From the NCBI RefSeq assembly GCF_000024405.1, contig NC_013517.1:2821989-2885988 (forward strand): a stretch of DNA of 64,000 nucleotides, given 5' to 3'. The notes under the pieces are model-generated. The model searched no databases, had not been told where the DNA came from, and was given only the letters and a program-made list of their open reading frames with translations. The DNA comes from Sebaldella termitidis ATCC 33386. Its GTDB lineage: Bacteria > Fusobacteriota > Fusobacteriia > Fusobacteriales > Leptotrichiaceae. The position numbers were made by a program, and so were the translations under genes. Positions 1 through 9,212 of this stretch are shown here, in pieces (the stretch's first letter is position 1; every line of letters starts with the position of its first letter).

Positions 1-3000
1 ACCGTAAATTCCTGTTGAAATTTCTCCTATTGAAATAGTCCCGCTGTTAACTGCCGAAGAAGCTGTTCCTTTTGTGCTTATTCCGGCCGAATTGTTTCCT
101 ACAGTAATATTTCCGCTATTTTTCACTCTTGAAGAATTTACAGCATAAATTCCGGCTGAATTACTTCCTGTTAATGTAATATCCCCTTTATTTTCTGCAT
201 CAACTCCGCTTTGAAATCCTGAAGGAAGACTCCCGTTATACTGCCCTTCCATAGAAATCCCCACCACATTATCCTCTGCGGCATTTATCACAGAACCCGT
301 ATCTAAAAGCACTGCGGAATTTTTTCCGTATATAAAACTTCCGTTTCCGGCAAGACTGGCACTTCCTGTATATCTGAATGTATTATCCGCTACATTTCCA
401 AGTGTATATGTAGAACCTGCCGATGAATTTATAATAAAATCATTTGTAAATGTTCCGTTTGAATTTATGTTAAATACCAGTATTCCGTTACCGTTTATAT
501 TTATATTGCCGTTTCCTGTAAAATTAGTATTTCCGTCCAGATAGAAGCCGAGTGCCTTATCTCCGTTTAGGTTCAGCGTAAAATTATTCAGGTTTACATC
601 ACTGTCTTTGGCATAAAGCCCTACTCCGCTGTTACCTACACTCAGAATTCCTTCTCCTGTCAGCCTAGTATTGTTAGCATATATCCCTACTCCTCCGTTT
701 GAAGATGACAGGTCTATATTAGAGCCGCTTCCCAGTCTGACAGCTGAATCATTTCTTGATAAATATTTATTATCAGCATAAATTCCGTATACTTTCCCGT
801 TTCCTTCAGAAATAATTCTGCCGTTATTGGAAATATCTATCTTATCATCACCATACTTTAATACTGCTGACGAATTTATCCCGTCCAGATAATTTGCTCC
901 GTAAATTCCGGCACTGTTATTTCCTCCTATTACAATTTCCCCGTTATTTTCCGTTGTTGTTCCATTTGCCGAATATATTGCCACGGATTTCTCCCCGGTA
1001 GTTTTCACTGTGCTGTTATTTACCACATGACCATAATCAGAAGCAATTCCTACAGCATTATTTCCTGTGAGAGCTATTGAACCGTCATTAGTTATTTTCA
1101 CCGCATCTTTACCAGAAGAATTCTCATAGTTTCTTTGTGCTATACCAGTCTGGTCAGACTGAGAACCTGTTATTGAATTCCCGCTTGTTAAATCCACTTT
1201 TACAGATGAAAATTCTGATCTCTTATATAATTCACTGCTGCTGTCCAGATTTACATTTCTGTCCAAAATCAGTGCTCCTTTATTCATTGACAGCGGTATA
1301 TAATCACTTGCACTTGCAGAGCTTATTATTACATTGTTTGTAAGCGAAGAGCCGGGATTTACCATTCCGTCAAGAGAACTCAAACTCAGTGTTGTTCCAG
1401 TCCCTTCAAGAATATATAACTTTGATCCTGAATCCATTGTTAATTCAAGTTTCCCGCTTCCTGTAAATGAATTATTCAGATAATCTGTTATTGAAGTCCC
1501 TTCTTTTACATAAAATGCACTTCCGCCGTTTTCCACAGAAGCTCCGACAGTTCCTGTAAGATCATATTTTCCTGAAACTGTGGAATTATCATAGTTATAA
1601 AATAATAATCCTTTATTTCCCGAGCTTAAATTTAAACCTTCATGCAGATTCATCACGGAACCGTTACCTGCGTAAAGACCTATCCCTCCGTTTTCGGCTC
1701 TTATGCTGCCGCCTTTCAGATTTGTATCTGTATTTCCGGTTTCACTGTATATTCCCACTGAAGCAAGACCGTTTGATACTATACTTCCTCCGTTCATATT
1801 AAATGTGCCGTCATTATATACTCCCAGATTGCTCATACCTGTATTGACAATACCATTATTGTTCAATTCCCCGGTTCCGCTGCTTCTTACAGCCACTCCC
1901 GTATTATTAACACCGTTTACATTTATAATTCCATTGTTATGAAAAAATTTCCCGTCATTTTCTACCTGTGATCCTACCTGTGCTTTACCGTCTATATTTA
2001 ATATCATTCCATTGGTTTTCACCTGTGCTTCTGTCCCGGAAATATATATTCCGGCATTATTTTCCCCACCTGCAAGGAGATTTATTATATTTGACTTTGC
2101 ACTGTCTGCCGAGGAACCGAGTGTTACATCTGCATGTTCCTCCACTCTCACAGCTGCTCCGCCTCTTGAATATTCTCCTACATTAAAATAATAGTCATTC
2201 AATACTATAGGCTTTGCTTTATTTTCATAAGTACTTATACATGTTCCGCTTCTGCAGTCATTTACGCTTATTGTACTGTTATTTTTTTCAAAGCTCATAT
2301 TTATATAGGCTCCTACGGAATTTTCGGTATAACTGCTGTTTCCGCCTGAAATATTACCGCTGTTTTCCAAACCGTTATATCCTGATGAATTGGCAACAGC
2401 CTGTCTTGGATCCTCTGTCCCTACATCTACTTTCAACTTTGAATTTTCAAAATTAATGCTTCTTTCTATATCAAGTCCTATGCTCTGATCTCCGAGAACA
2501 GTTATTGGTTTATAAAGCTGAAGCTCTGATCTGAACAGCCCGTTTCCTGACTCATACCAATTCCAGCTTCCGTCTTCATGATAATCCATACTGTAATTAT
2601 AATGACTGTATGTAGCGTTATTTGTATAGAAGCCCACACTGCTGTTCCCGTAAAGCTTCATATCTCCGTTATTCATCATTACATGTTTACCTGCGCCGAC
2701 ATATTTATTATGTTCACCCTCACTGTTCATATCTTCTGTGAAATAACCGGAAGATGCATTATTAGTCATCAGAAATATTACGCTTTCCGGTGCTCTCATC
2801 TCTATTTTTCCTGTATTGTCAAAACCCTCCTGTTTATTATACACATCGCCTTCAGTAAACATAAATGCTACTTGTTTTCCTAACAGATTATTAACTGTAC
2901 TTGCTTCATTCAGCCCTGTTATTGTTCCCCTGTTGGTAAAGTAACTGTTTGCTTCTTCATATGCTCCGTGTGCCTGCAGATTTACCGCCACTACATTTGA

Positions 3001-4437
3001 TCCCTTTAGTTCCCATGTTCCGTTATTTTCCACATACTGAAACCATCTGTTATCTGCTGTATGTTCCAGCGAGGTATCTAAAAATTTATCTCCCAGCTCC
3101 TGCTTTTCTGCTGCTGTTATCCATCCGTTATTTTCCATATCTGTCAGTGTATATTTCAGCATTTCTCCTGTTTCAGGGTCATATCCCATATAATGCTCGT
3201 CATAATGCAGGATTTGTACCAGATATTCCGCATCAGGCACATCACCCTCAAGTGTTACTTTCAAATCTTCCGGATTTCCACCTGCTGCACCTAATCTTGT
3301 TATCGGGTTATCTACTACTTTAAATATACCCTGTACATACATTCCGTAAATATCCTTATAATTAAGAATTGAATCGGTATATATTCCCGTTGGAAGTACT
3401 GCCAGCTCTTCCTCCCATGTTCCGGCTACAGGATCATAAATCTGTCTCATATCATATTTCAAACCTGCCGACGGAGTTCCTATCACATTATCTAATGTAT
3501 AATTATAAAATCCCGGATTCGTCGCCGCCCATTCATCATTTCCCTGTGTTCTTACAGTTATTGTACCGCTTGTTATATCCATTTGTGATATTATGGAATT
3601 ACTTCCATTAGAGTCACCGTATGGGAAAAAACCTGTTGTTCCTCCGTTTCCACCGCCTGTTCCGTTCAGATTCAGAATCGGAATCGGATTGAAGTTTATT
3701 GTGGTGATATTAGGTATACTAGGATTAAATGATACTATATCCAATACTGGTATATCTAATTCATCAGGAATTGAGACCTCTATCATATTAGACTGAATAT
3801 TTGGTACAATTATATCCGAGACCTTTATATCGGATACTTCTCTGTCTACACCTTTAACATCTATACTAAGACCCAGATCTACTACTTTATAATCACTGTC
3901 TTTATAATAAGGCTTAAAGTTTCCCTGTGTTGCATGCTGACTGCCCGAGAACAGTTTATCAACCAGAATTTTTTGATCCGCTGTAAGCACTGAGTACAGT
4001 TCTTTATTTCCATTTAGTATAGAGAATAAAATATCATCGCTTATTCCGCTTTTTATAATACTTTCATATATTTCCCTGTTTATCTTGTTACTATCTCCGG
4101 TAGTTTTAGGATTGGAATAATACAGGGCATTTTCCATAGTATTATCATTACGCTGTTTATTATTATAGAAACCGCTGAAGAATACCTGCCATTCCAGATA
4201 CTCAGGTTTAACAATATAGTCTCCCTGTAAGTATAAATCTTTCAGTTCTTTATTTTTTTGTTTGAGTATTCGTTCTATAAGTTTATAATTTTTTTCATTT
4301 GATTTATTTACATTTATATTCTTTAACATATTTTGATATAACCTGTTATTTTTTATTGTTTCCGCTTTATTTGTATCAGCAAATAACGTCGATGCCGCAT
4401 TTAATGTCAAGAAAAATAACATCTTCTTATTTTTCAT
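1..4437 (-). CDS. Giant autotransporter-type surface protein, C-terminus outside window
   Basis: The minus-strand frame is open from the ATG at 4437 to the left edge (over 1,470 codons) and the stop lies outside. A good ribosome binding site (GGAAGGA) sits 7 bases before the ATG. The protein starts with a signal peptide of about 20 residues (MKNKKMLFFLTLNAASTLFA). A charged region of about 200 residues rich in Lys, Asn and Glu follows, then a Pro/Ile/Asn-rich linker with a Gly-rich patch. The rest is a long passenger of beta-helix repeats; near the left edge they read like VKNSGNITVGNNSAGIS and NSGTISIGEISTGIYG. Such N-x-G-x-I...S-x-G-I-Y repeats are typical of fusobacterial type V autotransporter adhesins, which end in an outer-membrane beta-barrel; that barrel is not visible here. 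The role as an exported surface adhesin is inferred from architecture. It is monocistronic with its own promoter. Confidence 0.85.
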   Translation of the reverse strand, partial: MKNKKMLFFLTLNAASTLFADTNKAETIKNNRLYQNMLKNINVNKSNEKNYKLIERILKQKNKELKDLYLQGDYIVKPEYLEWQVFFSGFYNNKQRNDNTMENALYYSNPKTTGDSNKINREIYESIIKSGISDDILFSILNGNKELYSVLTADQKILVDKLFSGSQHATQGNFKPYYKDSDYKVVDLGLSIDVKGVDREVSDIKVSDIIVPNIQSNMIEVSIPDELDIPVLDIVSFNPSIPNITTINFNPIPILNLNGTGGGNGGTTGFFPYGDSNGSNSIISQMDITSGTITVRTQGNDEWAATNPGFYNYTLDNVIGTPSAGLKYDMRQIYDPVAGTWEEELAVLPTGIYTDSILNYKDIYGMYVQGIFKVVDNPITRLGAAGGNPEDLKVTLEGDVPDAEYLVQILHYDEHYMGYDPETGEMLKYTLTDMENNGWITAAEKQELGDKFLDTSLEHTADNRWFQYVENNGTWELKGSNVVAVNLQAHGAYEEANSYFTNRGTITGLNEASTVNNLLGKQVAFMFTEGDVYNKQEGFDNTGKIEMRAPESVIFLMTNNASSGYFTEDMNSEGEHNKYVGAGKHVMMNNGDMKLYGNSSVGFYTNNATYSHYNYSMDYHEDGSWNWYESGNGLFRSELQLYKPITVLGDQSIGLDIERSINFENSKLKVDVGTEDPRQAVANSSGYNGLENSGNISGGNSSYTENSVGAYINMSFEKNNSTISVNDCRSGTCISTYENKAKPIVLNDYYFNVGEYSRGGAAVRVEEHADVTLGSSADSAKSNIINLLAGGENNAGIYISGTEAQVKTNGMILNIDGKAQVGSQVENDGKFFHNNGIINVNGVNNTGVAVRSSGTGELNNNGIVNTGMSNLGVYNDGTFNMNGGSIVSNGLASVGIYSETGNTDTNLKGGSIRAENGGIGLYAGNGSVMNLHEGLNLSSGNKGLLFYNYDNSTVSGKYDLTGTVGASVENGGSAFYVKEGTSITDYLNNSFTGSGKLELTMDSGSKLYILEGTGTTLSLSSLDGMVNPGSSLTNNVIISSASASDYIPLSMNKGALILDRNVNLDSSSELYKRSEFSSVKVDLTSGNSITGSQSDQTGIAQRNYENSSGKDAVKITNDGSIALTGNNAVGIASDYGHVVNNSTVKTTGEKSVAIYSANGTTTENNGEIVIGGNNSAGIYGANYLDGINSSAVLKYGDDKIDISNNGRIISEGNGKVYGIYADNKYLSRNDSAVRLGSGSNIDLSSSNGGVGIYANNTRLTGEGILSVGNSGVGLYAKDSDVNLNNFTLNLNGDKALGFYLDGNTNFTGNGNININGNGILVFNINSNGTFTNDFIINSSAGSTYTLGNVADNTFRYTGSASLAGNGSFIYGKNSAVLLDTGSVINAAEDNVVGISMEGQYNGSLPSGFQSGVDAENKGDITLTGSNSAGIYAVNSSRVKNSGNITVGNNSAGISTKGTASSAVNSGTISIGEISTGIYG

Positions 4438-4498
4438 GTTTTATTCCTTCCACTCTCTTAAATTTATTTTCTAAATTTCTATTAAAATTTTGTTCTTA

Positions 4499-4527
4499 AT
4501 TGTATTACAAATTTATATTTTTGTCAA
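4499..4527 (-). promoter_or_regulatory. Promoter of the giant autotransporter
   Basis: On the minus strand TTGACA (4522-4527) is separated by 17 bases from TACAAT (4499-4504). Transcription would start near 4492, giving a 5' untranslated region of about 55 bases before the ATG at 4437. Confidence 0.75.
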
Positions 4528-4741
4528 GTTATTTTTATTTTATTTTCAAAATGTTTTATTTTTAAAATATATTTTTATCTTTTGTTTATTTATAAATATT
4601 CTGTTTCGAAATAATAATTAAACCTGCATTCTTTTATATGCTTTATTATTTCTCTTTTAAAAATACTTTTTCCTATAAATTTGTCTTACCTTTTCTAATA
4701 AATTAATTTTTTTATATTGCTAAAACAAAATTAAGTACAGT
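4528..4741. other. AT-rich intergenic stretch, nothing recognised
   Basis: This stretch lies between the autotransporter promoter and the terminator of the tautomerase gene. It is very AT-rich, and I see no open frame with a ribosome binding site, no repeat and no strong hairpin. Confidence 0.5.
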
Positions 4742-4743
4742 TT

Positions 4744-4770
4744 AAAAAGCCAGCTTCAGTCTCTGGCTTT
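4744..4770 (-). terminator. Intrinsic terminator of the tautomerase fusion gene
   Basis: On the minus strand AAAGCCAG and CTGGCTTT form an 8-bp stem with a 9-base loop, followed by a T-run. It lies about 10 bases after the stop codon of the upstream gene. Confidence 0.8.
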
Positions 4771-4779
4771 CTTTTCCGG

Positions 4780-5514
4780 CTAAAATTCCGGGTTATATTT
4801 GAAATCATCTGATATTTGATTCAAAAGCTGTACAGCCTGCGGCCATCCTATATAAAATGCCAGATGTGTTGTTAATGCAATTAATTCCTCTCGTTTGACT
4901 CCGTTTTTATACGCAGTCTGAATATGAAATTTCATTTGCTCGGTATTTCCAATCGCTGCTAGTGCTGTTAATGTAATGAAGCTTCTTGTTTTCTGATCTA
5001 AGGTTTCATCCATCCAAACCTCGCCAAATAGCATATCTCTCGTATAACTGTCTAAAACAGGATTTCCATTCAATATTACCCCTCCTGAATTTCCAGCTGT
5101 AAGAGATTTTTTTTCTCTTTTCTCTGTAACTGCCTGTGCCTTCCCCTCACCGAATGACCAGTTTTCTCTTGGAATTTCTTTAAGTGTAATAAAAATATCT
5201 TCTGCCGAAATATTTGTTTTATCAGCTATCTGTCCGGACACTGAAAGATACAGTTTATTTTTTTGTTCTGTGGTTCTGCCCTCTGCACATAAGATATCTA
5301 TATATAAAAAGCTGTCACTTCTTTTTTTGCCTTCTGATAATACATAATAACTGTCTATCTTTGAATCTGCTGCATTAAAAGGCAGCCAGATGTGAAAAAT
5401 GTCATCTTCCGGAACATCAAAACAATCCATTAGTGATTTATGAATTGAATCATTTACTTTATTAACTGTTTCATCTGATATTTCTTTTTTATAATATATT
5501 TTTAAAAACGGCAT
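4780..5514 (-). CDS. Tautomerase / carboxymuconolactone decarboxylase fusion protein
   Basis: The 244-residue protein joins two catalytic families. Residues 1-125 resemble the 4-oxalocrotonate tautomerase superfamily (Tautomerase_2 type). The mature N-terminus would be the catalytic proline (MPFLKIYY), and the segment VPEDDIFHIW matches the family. Residues 150-240 are a carboxymuconolactone-decarboxylase/AhpD-like domain (LFGEVWMDETLDQKTRS, then FHIQTAYKNGVKREEL and GWPQAV). It lacks the CxxC pair of peroxidase-type AhpD, so a thiol peroxidase role is unlikely. Both families act on unsaturated keto acids or lactones in ring-compound breakdown; the actual substrate is unknown. The start has a strong AGGAGG. 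The gene is divergent from the LysR regulator at 5630, which probably controls it. Confidence 0.8.
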   Translation of the reverse strand: MPFLKIYYKKEISDETVNKVNDSIHKSLMDCFDVPEDDIFHIWLPFNAADSKIDSYYVLSEGKKRSDSFLYIDILCAEGRTTEQKNKLYLSVSGQIADKTNISAEDIFITLKEIPRENWSFGEGKAQAVTEKREKKSLTAGNSGGVILNGNPVLDSYTRDMLFGEVWMDETLDQKTRSFITLTALAAIGNTEQMKFHIQTAYKNGVKREELIALTTHLAFYIGWPQAVQLLNQISDDFKYNPEF

Positions 5515-5569
5515 ATATTTCCTCCTTTACTTTATTAATATAATTATTGTACAATAGTCACATTAATAA

Positions 5570-5590
5570 AGATAATTAATTATTTTATCT
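5570..5590. promoter_or_regulatory. Candidate LysR operator in the divergent intergenic region
   Basis: The palindrome AGATAA-N9-TTATCT lies between the divergent tautomerase-fusion and LysR genes, 40 bases before the LysR start. LysR regulators usually bind imperfect dyads in such divergent regions. The assignment is by position and symmetry only, and the region is AT-rich. Confidence 0.4.
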
Positions 5591-5629
5591 GAAAATATAA
5601 AATATTTTTATAAAGTTGGGAGAAATAAT

Positions 5630-6499
5630 ATGGAAATTAAAGAATTAATATCTTTCAAAACTATAGTAGAAAGCGGAACTTTCTCTAAAGCCGCTGATTT
5701 GTTATATTATACACAGCCTACAATTACGAATCATATCAAGCAATTGGAAAAATCACTCGGATTTAAATTATTTATACGCGGCTGGGATGCAAAATTAACC
5801 AGACAGGGTGAGCTTTTATACAGTCAGCTGGATAATCTTCTGGATCATTGGAATTATTTCAAAGGTGTGGCGTCAGATATTGAAAAAGAAGAAATCGGGA
5901 CACTCCGCATAGGGGTATTGGAAATATATGCTTCTCAGACTGCCGATCTTATTATGGACTGGACTCAGGAAAACAAGCCTCATATGAATATCGAATTTCT
6001 GCTGGGAAACACAGAACAAATGTATAATTCTTTGATTCAAAGAAAAATTGATTTTGCTTTCAGCACAGAAAAGGAAGAAAATCACCCAAAGACAAAATTT
6101 TCCAAAATAAGAGATGAAAATTTTGGATTTGCTCTTCCGCCTTCTCACCCGTTATTGTCTAAAGAAATCATTCAGCTATCAGATATTCTGCAGTATCCGA
6201 TAGTTATAGGAGATAAAACGTGTATTACAAACCGGGCTTTTATGAAAGCTCTTGATAAAAATAATCTGACCGGCAGATTAAAACAAGTCTTTATATGTTC
6301 GAATCAAATCCTTATTCCTGATATGGTCAAATCAGACAGAATTGCAATACTTCCGGAATCATTGGTAATAAATACGAATTTGAATTTTTTCGAGCTGGAG
6401 GATCTGGAAATGAAATTAAATTACGGAATTATTGTTCTTAAGCAGAGAGAAAACTATTTATCCAAAACTATGAAAGATATTATCAAATTATTTATCTGA
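5630..6499 (+). CDS. LysR-family transcriptional regulator
   Basis: The 289-residue protein has the LysR layout. A winged helix-turn-helix occupies residues 1-60 (SFKTIVESGTFSKAADLLYY, then TQPTITNHIKQLEKSLGFKLF). A substrate-binding domain covers about 90-289, beginning GTLRIGVLEIYASQTADLI. It is a DNA-binding regulator that responds to a small co-inducer. It is divergent from the tautomerase fusion with only 115 bases between them, the classic arrangement for a LysR gene and its target, so it probably controls that gene and itself. GGGAG lies 7 bases before the ATG. A bidirectional terminator follows. The inducer is unknown but may be an aromatic or keto-acid intermediate, judging from the target enzyme. 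Confidence 0.88.
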   Translation: MEIKELISFKTIVESGTFSKAADLLYYTQPTITNHIKQLEKSLGFKLFIRGWDAKLTRQGELLYSQLDNLLDHWNYFKGVASDIEKEEIGTLRIGVLEIYASQTADLIMDWTQENKPHMNIEFLLGNTEQMYNSLIQRKIDFAFSTEKEENHPKTKFSKIRDENFGFALPPSHPLLSKEIIQLSDILQYPIVIGDKTCITNRAFMKALDKNNLTGRLKQVFICSNQILIPDMVKSDRIAILPESLVINTNLNFFELEDLEMKLNYGIIVLKQRENYLSKTMKDIIKLFI

Positions 6500-6549
6500 T
6501 ATGAAATATTCCATATATTTACACCATATTACAGCATTTATCTTTCATA

Positions 6550-6586
6550 AAAAAATTCCTGCGACATCTTCAACAGGAATTTTTTC
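6550..6586. terminator. Bidirectional terminator between LysR gene and pyrE
   Basis: The arms AAAAATTCCTG and CAGGAATTTTT form a long stem with A- and T-runs on both sides, so it can end both the plus-strand LysR transcript and the minus-strand pyr operon. Confidence 0.85.
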
Positions 6587-6587
6587 A

Positions 6588-7211
6588 TTATTTTCCCCAG
6601 CTTTCAGGATTTTTATTCCATTCCAAAGCTGTTTTTGCTTCTGTTTCATTAAGATATTTTTCGTTTTTCAAAAGCTCTATCAAAATATCAAAATCCGATA
6701 TTATATCCCATTTACAGTTAATTTTTTCAAAATTTTCAAAAGCACTTTTGAAATTATAGGAAAATATAGCTTTTACTTCCACGCTATCCGCACCTGAATT
6801 TCTAAGCACTTCTGCTGCATTAATACTGCTGCCCCCTGTAGATATCAGATCTTCTATTACAGCTACTCTTTTCCCAGCTGTTTCTGCCCCTTCTATTTGT
6901 CTTCCCACTCCATGACCTTTAGGCTTGCTTCTTACATAGGCCATTGGCTTTCCTAATTTTTCTGCTATAAAAGCCGCCCATGAAATGCCTGCAGTTGCTA
7001 CACCTGCTATCACATCAGTATTCTCTGTATCTATTATATCTAAAAATCCCTGTACTATCTGCTCTCTTGCCTCCGGATATCCCAGTATCACTCTGTTATC
7101 ACAATATATAGGACTTTTTATCCCCGAAGAGAATGTAAAAGGCTCTTTTACATTTATTTTCACTGCTTTCAAATCAAAAAGAATTTTTGCTGTCTGCTCT
7201 TTTTTATTCAT
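6588..7211 (-). CDS. pyrE: Orotate phosphoribosyltransferase
   Basis: Joins orotate to PRPP to make orotidine 5'-phosphate, the fifth step of UMP synthesis. The PRPP-binding loop is clear (VAVIEDLISTGGSS), as are the N-terminal FTFSSGIKSPIYCDNR segment and the catalytic-loop region RSKPKGHG. About 207 residues is normal for the family. I chose the ATG at 7211 over an in-frame TTG one codon upstream; its ribosome binding site (GGAAG) lies inside the end of pyrC, and the genes overlap by 8 bases. It is the last gene of the pyr operon and is followed by a terminator. Confidence 0.95.
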   Translation of the reverse strand: MNKKEQTAKILFDLKAVKINVKEPFTFSSGIKSPIYCDNRVILGYPEAREQIVQGFLDIIDTENTDVIAGVATAGISWAAFIAEKLGKPMAYVRSKPKGHGVGRQIEGAETAGKRVAVIEDLISTGGSSINAAEVLRNSGADSVEVKAIFSYNFKSAFENFEKINCKWDIISDFDILIELLKNEKYLNETEAKTALEWNKNPESWGK

Positions 7212-8460
7212 CAATTTCTACTTCCTTCCCTTTATTTTCAAATATTTTCCCGTCTTTATAAACAATATTGCCGTTAACTATAGTAAGTATATTCTTACCT
7301 TTTAATTTCCAGCCTTCATATGGAGACCAGCCGCACTTTGACAAAAGCTCTTCTTTTTTTACCAGCCACTCCTGCTCTGTATCCACTGCTATTATATCAG
7401 CATCATATCCTTCTTTCAATACGCCTTTATTCTTTATCCCAAATATTCTAGCAGGATTTTCACACATTAATTCCTGTATCTTTACAAGGCTTATTTTCCC
7501 CCGATTATATGCTGTAAGCATTAATGCAAGCGAAGTTTCTACTCCTGGCATTCCAAAAGTTATTTTTTCCATTTTTTCACTTTTTAAATGAGGTGCATGA
7601 TCAGTTCCTATGGTATCTACAGTCCCATTCTCTATACTCTGCCACAGATATTCCCTGTCTGATTTTGTCTTTAGCTCAGGCTTCATTCTGTAAAGCATCT
7701 TTTTTTCCTCATCTGAATCCTTCATTTCTTCGTCCAAAAACAAATGATGAGGTGTAACCTCGGCAAAAATCGGATGATTTTCATTATTAAATATGTTATC
7801 AGCCTTTGCTTTTTCTATTATTTCCATTTCTTCCCTCGAAGATACATGGCATATATAAAGTCCTTTTCCAAACTTTTTATTAAATTCAAGAGCCTTGTTT
7901 ATCATTTCGCCTTCAGCATGAACAGTTAAAAAATTTGCAGCTTTTACTATACTTTCCAGCACCTTGTCATCCTCTACAAGCATTTTTCCCGTACTTACAT
8001 TTAAAAATACCTTTGTTGACAAAACACCTTTTGCTTTCCCGATTTCTTGCGAATTATTATCACTGCTTCCTCCAAAGTGAAACCCGTAATTCACGGCAGA
8101 TTTTTCGCCGGCACTCTTTCTCTTCATTTCCAGTGCCTCTTCTGTTATAGTTGCCGGATTAGTATTAGGCATATCTATAAATGTAGTTATTCCAGCTTTG
8201 GCACAAGCTTTGGAACCGCTTATAAAATCCTCTTTTTGTGTAAAGCCCGGGTCTCTCATATGCGTATGCACATCTATAACTCCGGGCATTATATATCTGT
8301 ATTTAAGGTCTATCTCCTCTAATTTCTTCCCGGTTATTTCAGTAAATATTCTCCCGGCTTCCTTAATTTCTATCTCTTTTTTTATAAGATGTATTTTGCC
8401 GTTTATAATCAAAATATCTGCTTTTTCTCCGTTAACCAGCGTTCCGTTTCGTAACAGCAT
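7204..8460 (-). CDS. pyrC: Dihydroorotase
   Basis: Cyclises N-carbamoyl-aspartate to dihydroorotate, the third step of UMP synthesis. This is an amidohydrolase with a zinc centre: the first metal motif is DVHTHMRDPGF near residue 62, further histidines occur at LTVHAEG and in HVSS, and the catalytic Asp lies in GTDHAPH. The length (418 residues) fits the class I bacterial type that includes Bacillus PyrC. A Gly-rich ribosome binding site (GGCGGTGA) precedes the ATG. It lies between pyrF (28-base gap) and pyrE (overlap). Confidence 0.95.
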   Translation of the reverse strand: MLLRNGTLVNGEKADILIINGKIHLIKKEIEIKEAGRIFTEITGKKLEEIDLKYRYIMPGVIDVHTHMRDPGFTQKEDFISGSKACAKAGITTFIDMPNTNPATITEEALEMKRKSAGEKSAVNYGFHFGGSSDNNSQEIGKAKGVLSTKVFLNVSTGKMLVEDDKVLESIVKAANFLTVHAEGEMINKALEFNKKFGKGLYICHVSSREEMEIIEKAKADNIFNNENHPIFAEVTPHHLFLDEEMKDSDEEKKMLYRMKPELKTKSDREYLWQSIENGTVDTIGTDHAPHLKSEKMEKITFGMPGVETSLALMLTAYNRGKISLVKIQELMCENPARIFGIKNKGVLKEGYDADIIAVDTEQEWLVKKEELLSKCGWSPYEGWKLKGKNILTIVNGNIVYKDGKIFENKGKEVEIDE

Positions 8461-8488
8461 TAGTTCACCGCCCTTTTTATATTTTTAT

Positions 8489-9196
8489 CTATAATACAGC
8501 TTCTATCTCTTCCAGTATTCTCATTGCAGCCTTTTTAGGATCATCCGCCTTAGTGATCGGTCTTCCTATTACAAGATAATCTGCACCGTTTTTTACAGCC
8601 TCGGCAGGTGTCATTATTCTTTTCTGATCATCAGAAGCAGACCATGCCGGTCTTACACCGGGACATACTGTAACAAAATTTTCACCGCATCTTTCTTTTA
8701 CTTTTGCTGCTTCCCATGCAGAACAAACTACACCGTGAAGACCGCTTTTACCAGTAAGCTCAGCCATATTCATTACCATATTGTCAAGACTCGCATCTGT
8801 CATAAAAATTTCCTGCATTTTTTCCTCTGTCATACTTGTCAATACTGTCACGGCTATACACAGACTTTTAGAATTCATATCCTTTAACATCTTTGAAATT
8901 TCATACATTGTTTCTGTACCGCATGATGCGTGTATATTAAAGATAAATACTCCTTTTCTTGCTGCAAATTCACATGCCATTTTAGTAGTATTATTTATAT
9001 CATGAAATTTCAAATCCAAAAAAATTTTTTTATTCAGGGAATGCAGATAATCTACTATTTCCCCGCCTGTATTCAGAAATATCTCAAGTCCGGCTTTATA
9101 ATACTCTATTTCATCTCCCAGAAGCTCCACAAGATTTTTTACATCATCCATATTTTTATAATCCAGTGCTGTTATTACTTTTTTTCTCGCCTTCAT
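8489..9196 (-). CDS. pyrF: Orotidine 5'-phosphate decarboxylase
   Basis: Decarboxylates OMP to UMP, the last step of the pathway. The active-site signature FLDLKFHDINNT (Asp-Lys-His-Asp array) is at residues 58-69, and the phosphate-binding segments CPGVRP and GADYLVIGRPI are present. The length of 235 residues is normal for the PyrF type 1 family. GGAGG lies before the ATG; the gap to pyrD is 16 bases, so it is co-transcribed in the pyr operon. Confidence 0.96.
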   Translation of the reverse strand: MKARKKVITALDYKNMDDVKNLVELLGDEIEYYKAGLEIFLNTGGEIVDYLHSLNKKIFLDLKFHDINNTTKMACEFAARKGVFIFNIHASCGTETMYEISKMLKDMNSKSLCIAVTVLTSMTEEKMQEIFMTDASLDNMVMNMAELTGKSGLHGVVCSAWEAAKVKERCGENFVTVCPGVRPAWSASDDQKRIMTPAEAVKNGADYLVIGRPITKADDPKKAAMRILEEIEAVL

Positions 9197-9212
9197 ATTT
9201 TACCCTCCGTTT

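Noticed and set aside
1137-4499. Many plus-strand frames opposite the giant autotransporter
   Set aside because: They are antisense shadows of the repetitive passenger and lack ribosome binding sites.
7212-7214. TTG start for pyrE one codon upstream
   Set aside because: The adjacent ATG at 7211 is better spaced from the site and is the more usual codon.
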